A stretch of 47,095 nt of DNA, taken from the NCBI GenBank assembly GCA_030690365.1, contig JAUYGX010000130.1, positions 1 to 47,095 of the forward strand, in the 5' to 3' direction. A model generated the notes under the pieces. That model searched no databases and was not told the DNA's origin. It worked only from the letters and a program-made list of their open reading frames with translations. Shown here in pieces: positions 15,836 through 23,471 of the stretch. Each line of letters opens with the position of its first letter. Position 1 is the first letter of the stretch. Source of the stretch: Bacteroidales bacterium (GTDB lineage Bacteria; Bacteroidota; Bacteroidia; Bacteroidales; F082). Position numbers and translations under genes: made by a program.

Positions 15836-18676
15836 TCAAAGTTTAAGTTCAGCCCTGATAAAAGGAGCTGTCCGGCTTTCTGTATTTAGTGCAACTTCTT
15901 CCGGTGTACCCTCACAAATAATAGTTCCTCCTGCACTTCCCCCTTCAGGGCCAATATCGATAACGTGGTCGGCTACTTTTATCACCTCCATGTTGTGCTC
16001 GATGATCACCACTGTATTTCCTTTACCAACCAATTTATCCAGTACTCCCAGCAGGACTTTTACATCCTCAAAATGCAATCCGGTAGTAGGTTCATCAAGG
16101 ATGTACAGCGTGTTACCTGTATCTTTTTTTGCCAGCTCGGCGGCCAGTTTTACGCGTTGGGCCTCACCACCAGAAATAGTGGTAGAAGACTGACCCAGTG
16201 TAAGATAACCAAGTCCGACATCCTGAAGGGTTTTAAGCTTGTGAACGATAAAGGAGATGTTTTCAAAAAACTGAACTGCATGGTTGATGGTCATATTCAG
16301 TACATCGTTGATGGACTTTCCCTTGAATCTGACTTCCAGGGTTTCGCGGTTGTATCGTTTTCCGTTGCAATCTTCACACAACACATACACATCCGGCAGA
16401 AAGTTCATTTCGATGGTTTGAACGCCGGCCCCTTTGCAGGTTTCGCAGCGTCCTCCTTTCACATTAAACGAAAACCGCCCGGGTTTGTAACCCCTGATTT
16501 TGGCTTCGGGCAGGTTGCCAAACAGCTTTCTGATTTCATCAAACACCTTTGTATAGGTGGCGGGATTCGATCGTGGTGTGCGCCCGATGGGCGATTGGTC
16601 GATTTCGATGACTTTGTCAATGTCGTTGATGCCTTCGATGCTTTCGTAGGGTAAGGGCGTTTGCAGCGAGTGATAAAAATGTTTACTCAGAATGGGGTAG
16701 AGGGTTTCGTTGATCAGCGTTGATTTGCCGCTGCCCGAAACACCTGTTACACATATAAATTTGCCCAAAGGGAGGGTGAGGTTTACCTGGTTGAGGTTAT
16801 TTCCCGAAGCTCCTTTTAGGTGGATAAATTTCCCGTTTCCGGGTCGTCTCGTTTCGGGTATTGGGATCATCCGTTTACCGTTCAGGTAGTCAGCGGTGAT
16901 GGTATCGATTTTTTGAATTTCATCCGGTGTGCCGGCGGCCATGATTTCGCCACCATGCATACCTGCGCCCGGACCAATATCCACCACAAAATCAGCGGCA
17001 AGAATGGTGTCTTTGTCGTGCTCGACCACAATCACCGAATTGCCTACGTCTCTTAAATCCTGTAAGGCTTTGATAAGTTTTTGGTTATCGCGTTGATGCA
17101 GGCCGATACTGGGTTCGTCCAGAATATACAACACTCCCGTAAGTTGTGAACCGATTTGTGTGGCCAGGCGGATGCGTTGCGATTCACCGCCCGAAAGGCT
17201 TCGCGCCGGGCGATACAGATTCAGATATCCTATTCCCACATCCAGCAAGAAATCGAGTCGGTTGTTGATTTCTCTGAGGATTTCATGTCCGATAATTTGT
17301 TGTTTATTGCTCATCGAAACCTCCACCGTTTCGAGCCACTTGCGCAGATCCACCAGATCCATCAGCGCCAGTTCGGCAATATTTTTATCGTGGATTTTAA
17401 AATGAAGCGATTCTTTCTTTAGCCTGTCGCCATTGCATTCGGGGCAAACGTGCTGGTTCATAAAGCCATCGGCCCATTGTTTGGAGCTTTGTGCACCAGA
17501 GGAATCACTGCCAAAATTCTCGATGTATTGAATGGCTCCTTCAAAATTCAGGGTGTAGGAGGAGGTGATACCCAAATATTCCTTTTTTACGGTAAAGCTT
17601 TCGTTAGATCCGTGTAAAATTACACGCATTCCCTCGGGGGAAATGTCTTTTATAGGAGTGGAAAGGGTAAATCCATATTTTAATCCGATGGCTTCCAGTT
17701 GGTTAAACAGCCAGTTGGCTTTGTATTCGCCGAAAGGCTTAATGCCTCCGCGTTTGATGCTCAAACTGCTGTCGGGGATCACTTTTTCGATATCCACCTC
17801 TTTAATCATGCCCAATCCGTTGCATACAGGGCAGGCTCCGTAGGGGGAATTAAACGAAAAACTGTTGGGTTCGGGCTCGTCGTACGACAATCCTGTAACC
17901 GGACACATCAGCTTACGGCTGAAATGCTTGATTTCGTTGGTGTCGTTATCGAGCACAATCATCGAGCCTTTTCCCAGCTTCATGGTTTGTGAAACCGTGC
18001 GCCGGATGCGTTCTTTGTCGGGATTGTGAAGGTCGATGCGGTCTACAACCACCTCAATATCATGCACTTTATACCGATCGATTTGCATCCCGAATTTTAT
18101 TTCCTGAACCACACCATCCACGCGTACCTTTAAGTAACCCTGTTGACGAATTTGATCGAACAATTCACGGTAGTGCCCCTTCCGGCCTTTGACCAATGGA
18201 GCCAGCACCATCATCTTTTTATCTTTGAAATCCGACACGATGAGCGAAGTGATTTCATCTTCGGAATAGTGCACCATTTTTTCGCCCGACAGGTAGGAGA
18301 AGGCTTCCCCGGCACGGGCATAAAGCAATCTTAAAAAATCATAGACTTCTGTAATGGTTCCAACGGTAGATCTGGGATTTCGGTTTACTGATTTTTGTTC
18401 GATGGAGATCACCGGACTCAACCCATTTATTTTATCCACATCCGGCCGTTCCATGTTGCCGATAAACTGACGGGCGTAGGCCGAAAATGTTTCCATATAG
18501 CGGCGCTGTCCCTCAGCATAAATGGTGTCGAAGGCCAGGGACGATTTGCCACTGCCGCTTAATCCGGTGATCACCACCAACTGATTGCGGGGGATAACGA
18601 TATCGATGTTTTTCAGGTTGTGTACACGAGCACCGAGTACCTCCAGGTATTGATTTTGATGTTTGTATTCTGTCAT
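15836..18676 (-). CDS. uvrA: Excinuclease ABC subunit A
   Basis: Damage-recognition ATPase of nucleotide excision repair, 946 residues, two tandem ABC modules. Walker A motifs are GLSGSGKSS (38-46) and GVSGSGKST; signature motifs are SLSGGESQRIRLA and TISGGEAQRVKLA; Walker B motifs are LYILDEPSIGLH and LYILDEPTTGLH. The second zinc module is intact (CETCKGAG and VLCEDCNGKRY). In the first, residues 258-285, the second Cys is replaced by Thr (CPVTG, then CPVCNG), so only three of four ligands remain; this may be usual in the phylum. It overlaps the lytic transglycosylase gene by 4 bp (ATGA), so the two are coupled. Confidence 0.98.
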   Translation of the reverse strand: MTEYKHQNQYLEVLGARVHNLKNIDIVIPRNQLVVITGLSGSGKSSLAFDTIYAEGQRRYMETFSAYARQFIGNMERPDVDKINGLSPVISIEQKSVNRNPRSTVGTITEVYDFLRLLYARAGEAFSYLSGEKMVHYSEDEITSLIVSDFKDKKMMVLAPLVKGRKGHYRELFDQIRQQGYLKVRVDGVVQEIKFGMQIDRYKVHDIEVVVDRIDLHNPDKERIRRTVSQTMKLGKGSMIVLDNDTNEIKHFSRKLMCPVTGLSYDEPEPNSFSFNSPYGACPVCNGLGMIKEVDIEKVIPDSSLSIKRGGIKPFGEYKANWLFNQLEAIGLKYGFTLSTPIKDISPEGMRVILHGSNESFTVKKEYLGITSSYTLNFEGAIQYIENFGSDSSGAQSSKQWADGFMNQHVCPECNGDRLKKESLHFKIHDKNIAELALMDLVDLRKWLETVEVSMSNKQQIIGHEILREINNRLDFLLDVGIGYLNLYRPARSLSGGESQRIRLATQIGSQLTGVLYILDEPSIGLHQRDNQKLIKALQDLRDVGNSVIVVEHDKDTILAADFVVDIGPGAGMHGGEIMAAGTPDEIQKIDTITADYLNGKRMIPIPETRRPGNGKFIHLKGASGNNLNQVNLTLPLGKFICVTGVSGSGKSTLINETLYPILSKHFYHSLQTPLPYESIEGINDIDKVIEIDQSPIGRTPRSNPATYTKVFDEIRKLFGNLPEAKIRGYKPGRFSFNVKGGRCETCKGAGVQTIEMNFLPDVYVLCEDCNGKRYNRETLEVRFKGKSINDVLNMTINHAVQFFENISFIVHKLKTLQDVGLGYLTLGQSSTTISGGEAQRVKLAAELAKKDTGNTLYILDEPTTGLHFEDVKVLLGVLDKLVGKGNTVVIIEHNMEVIKVADHVIDIGPEGGSAGGTIICEGTPEEVALNTESRTAPFIRAELKL

Positions 18677-19641
18677 GAACCCTTGGAATTTAATCCGTTC
18701 TTTTTGATTTTGAGCTCTTCGTGCGTCATATCGTAGGGAGGGAGCGGAATGGTGATGTAATAGGTTTTTTTCTTCCTGTTTTTCAGGTCATTTTCGCGAA
18801 GCCAGGGGTTGAACTGCTTCAGTAATTTGTAGCTGATATGGTATTCGTTGGCGAATTCGGCCCAGTCGTCTACACGGTGGTTTACCAAAACTTTTTTGGT
18901 CGGAATGGGCAAATAAACTTCATTCTCCTTCACATAAAATCCGTATTCCTCTGGGTTTTCAAGGATCAGTTTCATGGCGAGTATGCGATAAATATATCTT
19001 GAGGTTTCATCGCTCAACAGCAAATCGTAAAAAGAAGCGGTTTTCTGCCGGTCGATCTGTCGGTTTATCCCATTCTGACCTGCATTGTACGAAGCTGCCG
19101 CTAATGTCCAGTTGCCGTACGATTCGTAGCTTTTAAGCAAATAGGCGCACGCCGTTTCCGTCGACTTTTCCACGTTGTACCGTTCATCCACATCACCATC
19201 AACTTCCAGACCGTAATCTTTGGCGGTTCCCTTCATCAATTGCCAAAAACCCACGGCACCTGCCGGAGATACTACATTGGCTAATCCGCTTTCGATAATG
19301 GCAATATATTTAAAATCAATAGGGATGTTGTTTTTTCGCAGGATAGAATCGAACAAAGGAAAATACCTGTGGCTTTTTTTTATCATCAGCAGGGTAGCCG
19401 AATGCCAGTAGGTATTCACCATCAGTTCTCGGTCGAGGGCTTCACGTACATAAAACAAGTCGAGAGGAACCTCCTCACCTGCAAAGTTTAAGTTGTGGGG
19501 AATGGGAAGTGATACGATGCGATAGTACTGTTCATTTTGGCCGGGTGGTTGCACTGGCTCCTGTTCTGTTACACGCGTCCAGCCAAAAATGAGTAGTCCG
19601 GTAAGCAGAATAAGCAATATATAGGAGATAATTTTTTGCAT
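18673..19641 (-). CDS. Lytic transglycosylase (SLT domain)
   Basis: Membrane-anchored periplasmic peptidoglycan-cleaving enzyme, 322 residues. The N-terminus has one hydrophobic segment (about 4-21, IISYILLILLTGLLIFGW). The SLT domain (about 105-230) has the catalytic Glu 117 in IAIIESGLANVVSPAGAVGF, then WQLM, and later AAASYNAGQNGINRQI. The C-terminal ~60 residues (VDDWAEFANEYHISYKLLKQ, then NPWLREN) look like a LysM-type glycan-binding module. This makes it MltD-like in layout. Its stop overlaps the uvrA start, and a consensus -7 element lies at 19702-19709. Confidence 0.9.
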   Translation of the reverse strand: MQKIISYILLILLTGLLIFGWTRVTEQEPVQPPGQNEQYYRIVSLPIPHNLNFAGEEVPLDLFYVREALDRELMVNTYWHSATLLMIKKSHRYFPLFDSILRKNNIPIDFKYIAIIESGLANVVSPAGAVGFWQLMKGTAKDYGLEVDGDVDERYNVEKSTETACAYLLKSYESYGNWTLAAASYNAGQNGINRQIDRQKTASFYDLLLSDETSRYIYRILAMKLILENPEEYGFYVKENEVYLPIPTKKVLVNHRVDDWAEFANEYHISYKLLKQFNPWLRENDLKNRKKKTYYITIPLPPYDMTHEELKIKKNGLNSKGS

Positions 19642-19701
19642 GAGTACATGAAAATAACAACCCGTTTGGTGATCAACCGACTAAAGGTTTGAAAAGTGGT
19701 G

Positions 19702-19709
19702 CAAAATTA
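19702..19709 (-). promoter_or_regulatory. Predicted -7 element (TAATTTTG) upstream of transglycosylase-uvrA
   Basis: Consensus TAnnTTTG on the minus strand followed by CACC, 60 bases before the transglycosylase start at 19641 and beyond the rfbC stop, so it could drive the transglycosylase-uvrA pair. Confidence 0.5.
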
Positions 19710-19728
19710 ACGAGAATTTCACGTCGGG

Positions 19729-20271
19729 TTAGAACGGACTGATAAAATCTTTGAACAAAGGAGAAGTTTTATCCTTTTCTGACAGAATAGGTTGGTCGGT
19801 TTGCCAATTGATATTTAGGTCAGGATCGTTCCAGAGGATGCTGCCTTCCGATTCTTTGTTGTACATGTTGGTGCATTTGTAAAAGAAGGTGGTATTGTCT
19901 TCCAGGGTTACAAAACCGTGAGCGAAACCCGGCGGAACCCAGTACATCCATTTGTTGTCCTGGGTAAGTTCGATGGATGCCCATTTGCCATAAGTAGGCG
20001 ATGATTTTCTGATGTCCACAGCTACATCGAGCACAGCACCGCGAATTACACGCACCAGTTTCCCCTGGGCAAAGGGAGGTTTTTGAAAATGCAGTCCACG
20101 TAGTACATTTTTCTGGGATTTCGATTCATTGTCCTGCACAAAATTCTGATCGATACCATGTCGTAAAAACACTTCCTTGTTATACGATTCAAAAAAGTAG
20201 CCGCGGTGGTCTTCAAAAACGGTAGGCTTTACGATGTATAGGTCTGGTATGTTGGTTTTTATGATCTCCAT
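19729..20271 (-). CDS. rfbC: dTDP-4-dehydrorhamnose 3,5-epimerase
   Basis: Third step of dTDP-L-rhamnose synthesis, a cupin-fold homodimer of 180 residues, the usual length. Signature motifs are FEDHRGYFFESY, VQDNESKSQKNVLRGLHFQ with the catalytic His 61, GKLVRVIRGAVLDVAVDIR, WVPPGFAHGF, and TTFFYKCTNMYNKESEG with the active-site Tyr near 131. Other rhamnose genes (rfbA, rfbB, rfbD) are absent from the window, so it is an isolated copy here. The ATG at 20271 is the only good start. Confidence 0.95.
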   Translation of the reverse strand: MEIIKTNIPDLYIVKPTVFEDHRGYFFESYNKEVFLRHGIDQNFVQDNESKSQKNVLRGLHFQKPPFAQGKLVRVIRGAVLDVAVDIRKSSPTYGKWASIELTQDNKWMYWVPPGFAHGFVTLEDNTTFFYKCTNMYNKESEGSILWNDPDLNINWQTDQPILSEKDKTSPLFKDFISPF

Positions 20272-20293
20272 GGTTCACATTTTATTGCATGGG

Positions 20294-20301
20294 TAAAGAT
20301 A
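20294..20301 (-). promoter_or_regulatory. Possible -7 element (TATCTTTA) for rfbC
   Basis: One mismatch to TAnnTTTG on the minus strand, 22 bases before the rfbC ATG, with a TTTAAC stretch about 22 bases further upstream as a weak -33 candidate. Confidence 0.35.
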
Positions 20302-20377
20302 GTGGAATTATTGCTTTGTTAAAGTGGATGGAAGGAATTCTGGTAACTGTGAGCGGAAATAAAACACAATAGAACAC

Positions 20378-20394
20378 GCCTGCCGGCCGCAGGC
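20378..20394. repeat. GC-rich hairpin (GCCTGC/GCAGGC)
   Basis: GCCTGCCGGCCGCAGGC forms a 6-bp stem with a short loop. It is the first of a series of short palindromes filling 20272-20994, where no gene is supported. Confidence 0.7.
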
Positions 20395-20403
20395 GGGGAT
20401 GAC

Positions 20404-20599
20404 CACGTACGAACGGGACAGGCGCGGATTAGGCGGATGATCACGGATTTTGCCTTAAAAGGGGCCTCCCATGAATGTTGCCCTGTCATCACGACCAGAG
20501 GGAGAGATCCCCTGAGAACACGCGTGCTTTCCTTGGGGATCCCTGCCTACGGTAGGTAGGTCTCATCACTCCGCTCCACGCCTGTCCCGTTCATACGTG
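20404..20599. repeat. 196-bp element bounded by a 21-bp inverted repeat (MITE-like)
   Basis: The left end 20404-20424 (CACGTACGAACGGGACAGGC plus G) and the right end 20579-20599 are inverted copies with one mismatch. The interior has another member of the TGTCAT core family (CTGTCATCACGACCAGAGGG, then AGAGATCCCC near 20486-20512) facing an inverted arm (GGGGATCCCTGCCTACGG, then GGTCTCATCACTCCG). Such a layout resembles a miniature inverted-repeat element, though no target duplication was identified. Confidence 0.65.
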
Positions 20600-20641
20600 A
20601 TTCTGCCGAGTTGAAAACAAGGTTCTTAAGTGATCACAACA

Positions 20642-20688
20642 GTGCCAGCGGCACGACCGATACTGTAACCCCGGAATTCATTCCGGGG
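20642..20688. repeat. Two short hairpins
   Basis: GTGCCAGCGGCAC (20642-20654) and CCCCGGAATTCATTCCGGGG (20669-20688, a perfect 9-bp stem with a TC loop) lie 14 bases apart. Neither is followed by a T tract, so they are not clear terminators. Confidence 0.7.
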
Positions 20689-20743
20689 ATTTTGAAAACT
20701 GAATAATTGATCTTGTCACAATAAATCATCAACAAAATAGTAC

Positions 20744-20806
20744 GGTGCGCTGCACCTTGGGAACACAATTGGTTTTTTTCTATAAATATTAGCGGTGCGC
20801 TGCACC
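20744..20806. repeat. Duplicated GGTGCGCTGCACC hairpin
   Basis: The 13-base palindrome GGTGCGCTGCACC, followed by TT, occurs at 20744-20756 and again at 20794-20806, exactly 50 bases apart and in the same orientation. Confidence 0.75.
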
Positions 20807-20907
20807 TTTGATTATTCGGTTTTATATAAGTGCGAAAGATCAAATCAAGGCACGCGGAAAAGAATTTTGAAATTTATGTCCATGCCAATCAGGGCCATTA
20901 TCCATTG

Positions 20908-20928
20908 CCACGCGGCTTTAGCCCGTGG
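20908..20928. repeat. REP-like hairpin with GGCTTTAGCC loop
   Basis: CCACGCGGCTTTAGCCCGTGG folds with the GGCT-TT-AGCC core seen at 9404-9431, and is likewise preceded by CCATTG, indicating one family in two distant spacers. Confidence 0.7.
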
Positions 20929-20994
20929 TATCGGGCAGAACTAAAAATAACACCGGCACATTTTTTTGTACAACCATTTACAAGCCCGTCAGAG

Positions 20995-21693
20995 TTAAGA
21001 TCCCGGCATATTCCCTTCATCCGCAAAGCTGTAGAATTTGTCGTTGCCAATGATCAGGTGGTCCAGGATGTTGATGTCCAGGCTTTTTCCGCCGGAAACA
21101 ATCTTTTTGGTTAGGTCCATATCGTTTGAACTGGGCAGCAGGTTGTTGGATGGATGGTTGTGTGCCAGGATAATCCCGGAGGCATGCTGTTCCAATGCCA
21201 GTTGGAATATCTTCTTTGGGTCGGCTACCGTTCCGGCCAGACCGCCCTCGCTGATATTTACCTTGCGGATCACTTTGTTGGCCCTGTCCAGAAGCAAAAC
21301 CCAGAATTCTTCGTGGTATTTGTCTGATAGATCGGCATACAGCAGGTTGTAGGCATCCAGGCTGGAGGTAATTTTTTTTTGGTTGATAAGCACATCGTCT
21401 GCTCTCCGGCGCCGACCCAGTTCCAGGGCAGCTACAATGCTGATGGCCTTGGCAGAACCAATGCCTTTAAACCTGGATAGGTCGCTGATACTGAGACGCG
21501 AGAGTTCGGCCAGGTTGTTGTCCACAGAGTTCAGGATGCGTTTGGAGAGTGCTACAGCCGATTCATCGGTGTTGCCACTACCAATCAGGATGGCAATGAG
21601 TTCAGCTTTCGAGAGTTGTCCTTTGCCCTTGAGCATCATTTTTTCGCGTGGACGGTCGTCCTCCGACCATTGTCGGATAGGGATTTTTTCCAT
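20995..21693 (-). CDS. radC: RadC family protein (JAB/MPN domain)
   Basis: 232-residue RadC-type protein. The N-terminal ~90 residues form a UPF0758/HhH region (LIAILIGSGN, LSRFKGIGSAKAISIVAALEL). The C-terminal MPN+ metalloprotease-like domain shows HEEFWVLLLD, the conserved NISEGGL, and the JAMM-like HNHPSNNLLPSSNDMD with His 178, His 180 and Asp 191. Its historic DNA-repair role has been withdrawn and the function is not established. Transcribed after the rpsT terminator, possibly from a weak TACTTTCA box just upstream. Confidence 0.93.
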   Translation of the reverse strand: MEKIPIRQWSEDDRPREKMMLKGKGQLSKAELIAILIGSGNTDESAVALSKRILNSVDNNLAELSRLSISDLSRFKGIGSAKAISIVAALELGRRRRADDVLINQKKITSSLDAYNLLYADLSDKYHEEFWVLLLDRANKVIRKVNISEGGLAGTVADPKKIFQLALEQHASGIILAHNHPSNNLLPSSNDMDLTKKIVSGGKSLDINILDHLIIGNDKFYSFADEGNMPGS

Positions 21694-21744
21694 AGCAGGT
21701 TAGGTTTAAAATTCAGGGGATGAAAGTAGGAAAAAAAACCAGAC

Positions 21745-21774
21745 AAAAAAAGCCCGGTTACAAGGTAACCAGGC
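21745..21774 (-). terminator. Rho-independent terminator after rpsT
   Basis: On the minus strand GCCTGGTTAC pairs with GTAACCGGGC (one mismatch) around a 3-base loop and is followed by seven T, 27 bases past the rpsT stop. Confidence 0.88.
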
Positions 21775-21800
21775 CAAATATTTTTATTAAAAGCACCCGC

Positions 21801-22055
21801 TTACGAAATGCTATTGGCGTACTTTGTAATTTTTGACTTTAAATTACCGGCTTTATTCTTGTGAATCATGTTTCTTTTAGCCAGTTTGTCGATCATCGCA
21901 TACATGGTGGGCAAACTTTCAACGGCCTCTTTCTTTTCAGTTAACAACCTGAATTTCCTAATTGCATTACGCATGGTTTTAGTGTAGTAGCGGTTGTGTA
22001 CTCTTCTAACTTCAGATTGCCTGATTCTTTTAAGCGCTGATGGGTGATTAGCCAT
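21801..22055 (-). CDS. rpsT: 30S ribosomal protein S20
   Basis: 84-residue primary 16S rRNA-binding protein. It starts [20 protein letters not shown], followed by [15 protein letters not shown], and the C-terminal helix [20 protein letters not shown] is the classic S20 ending. Highly basic, correct length. Single-gene transcript: promoter at 22092-22099 and terminator at 21745-21774. Confidence 0.97.
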   Translation of the reverse strand: MANHPSALKRIRQSEVRRVHNRYYTKTMRNAIRKFRLLTEKKEAVESLPTMYAMIDKLAKRNMIHKNKAGNLKSKITKYANSIS

Positions 22056-22091
22056 AGTGTGTTACCTTTTATTATTAATAAATTGGGGCTG

Positions 22092-22099
22092 CAAAAGTA
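22092..22099 (-). promoter_or_regulatory. Predicted -7 element (TACTTTTG) for rpsT
   Basis: Consensus TAnnTTTG on the minus strand, followed by CAGCC, 36 bases before the rpsT ATG. Strong placement for a ribosomal protein gene. Confidence 0.6.
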
Positions 22100-22125
22100 C
22101 AACTTTATTTAATATAAAAAAATAA

Positions 22126-23460
22126 TCAAACATTTTTTACGTTGAATTTTGCAAATTCTTCGGTGCTTGATTTTACCTTTCCTGCGAGGACAGGCTCTTC
22201 AAGGTCAATGATATTATGTATGTGAACCTCATAAAAGGTATTGGTTTTTAGCCCTGAATCCTGAATTAAAACGGGAATATAGTGCTCTCCAAATCCCGAA
22301 GCGGAGCCATCGGGCATCAATTTTTCGACCAACACCCTTTGGGTTTTTCCAACAAAGGATTTTCGGTAAGCCAGTTTCATGTCGTCGGCCAGCTTGCGGA
22401 CAGCTTCGCTGCGTTCGGTTTTAACGTTTCCCCGGATTTGTTCCGGCATCCTTTCGGCACGGGTTCCTTTCCTCACCGAATACTTAAAGGTGTGGATGTG
22501 TCCGAATCCGATTTCCTCAATGGTAGCCATGGTTTCCTGAAAATGTGCTTCGGTTTCTTCCGGAAATCCAACAATTACATCTGTGGTGAGGTTAAACCCT
22601 GGATGCAAAGTTTTAAGCTGATGAGCCATTTTTTTGAAGAAATAAGCTGTGTACATGCGCCGCATCTTGAGCAGGATTTCTTCTGAACCACTCTGTAAAC
22701 AGATGTGCAGATGCGGTGTGAGCTTGGGATGGTTGAAAAGCCTGAAAAAACTGTCGGTATATCCATCGGGTTCGATGCTCGAAATGCGCACCCTGAAATC
22801 TCCGGGAATGTCGAGGATTTCCTCCACCAGTTTCTCAAAGTCGTACCCTTCGTAAGTATACCTGCCGAGGTTAACTCCTGTAAGCACGATTTCCTTGTAA
22901 CCAAATCCAACTACCTGTCGGATGTTTTCAAAAATTTCTTCCGGAGGACGGCTGGTGGCGCGTCCGCGTACTTTTGGTATGATGCAGAAGGTGCAGAAAT
23001 TGTCGCATCCATCCTGAATTTTAATCAAACTGCGTGTGTGAAAGGTTTCGTCGGCAGGGGCGTAGCTGAAGAGGTTGGCTTCGAAGTTATTTACATCCAC
23101 CAGTTCGCCATTAAAATGGGCCTCGGCCACCGACAATACCGAGGTTTTGTGGTCGTTGTCAACCACGTAGTCTACGGCTTCGTTTTTGCCCAGTTGCTCT
23201 TTGTAATTGGTAGCCATACAACCGGTTACAATGGTAATACCTTCCTGGTTGGTGCGGTGGGCCACATTGATTTCGCGCCTGGATTTCTGGTCGCTCTGGT
23301 TGGTAACGGTGCAAGTGTTGATTACATACAGATCGGCTTTTTCGTTAAAATCGACCACACGGTAATCCTTTTTGGCAAATTCCGAAGCCAGGGCATCAGT
23401 TTCGTAAAGATTCAACCGGCAACCCAGCGTCTTAAAAGCGACCGTTTTTTGTTTATTCAT
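22126..23460 (-). CDS. mtaB: tRNA t6A37 methylthiotransferase MtaB
   Basis: Radical-SAM enzyme that turns t6A37 of ANN-decoding tRNAs into ms2t6A, 444 residues. The UPF0004 domain carries cluster cysteines C14 (LGCRLN), C50 (INTCTVTN) and C81 (TGCMA). The radical-SAM triad is C152, C156, C159 (GCDNFCTFC), then IIPKVRGRATSRPPEEI. LQSGSEEILLKMRRMYT, TDVIVGFPEETEAHF and KYSVRKGTRAERMP follow, and the last ~70 residues are TRAM-like. The TLGCRLN and VNLGRYTYEG motifs place it in MtaB rather than MiaB. It is the last gene of a reductase-MiaB-MtaB operon, 11 bp after the previous stop. Confidence 0.93.
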   Translation of the reverse strand: MNKQKTVAFKTLGCRLNLYETDALASEFAKKDYRVVDFNEKADLYVINTCTVTNQSDQKSRREINVAHRTNQEGITIVTGCMATNYKEQLGKNEAVDYVVDNDHKTSVLSVAEAHFNGELVDVNNFEANLFSYAPADETFHTRSLIKIQDGCDNFCTFCIIPKVRGRATSRPPEEIFENIRQVVGFGYKEIVLTGVNLGRYTYEGYDFEKLVEEILDIPGDFRVRISSIEPDGYTDSFFRLFNHPKLTPHLHICLQSGSEEILLKMRRMYTAYFFKKMAHQLKTLHPGFNLTTDVIVGFPEETEAHFQETMATIEEIGFGHIHTFKYSVRKGTRAERMPEQIRGNVKTERSEAVRKLADDMKLAYRKSFVGKTQRVLVEKLMPDGSASGFGEHYIPVLIQDSGLKTNTFYEVHIHNIIDLEEPVLAGKVKSSTEEFAKFNVKNV

Positions 23461-23471
23461 GGAGGTGCTAT

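Noticed and set aside
20634-21114. ORFs at 20634-20843 (minus) and 20830-21114 (plus)
   Set aside because: They cover known hairpin repeats, have no recognisable motifs, and the second runs into the 3' end of radC on the other strand.
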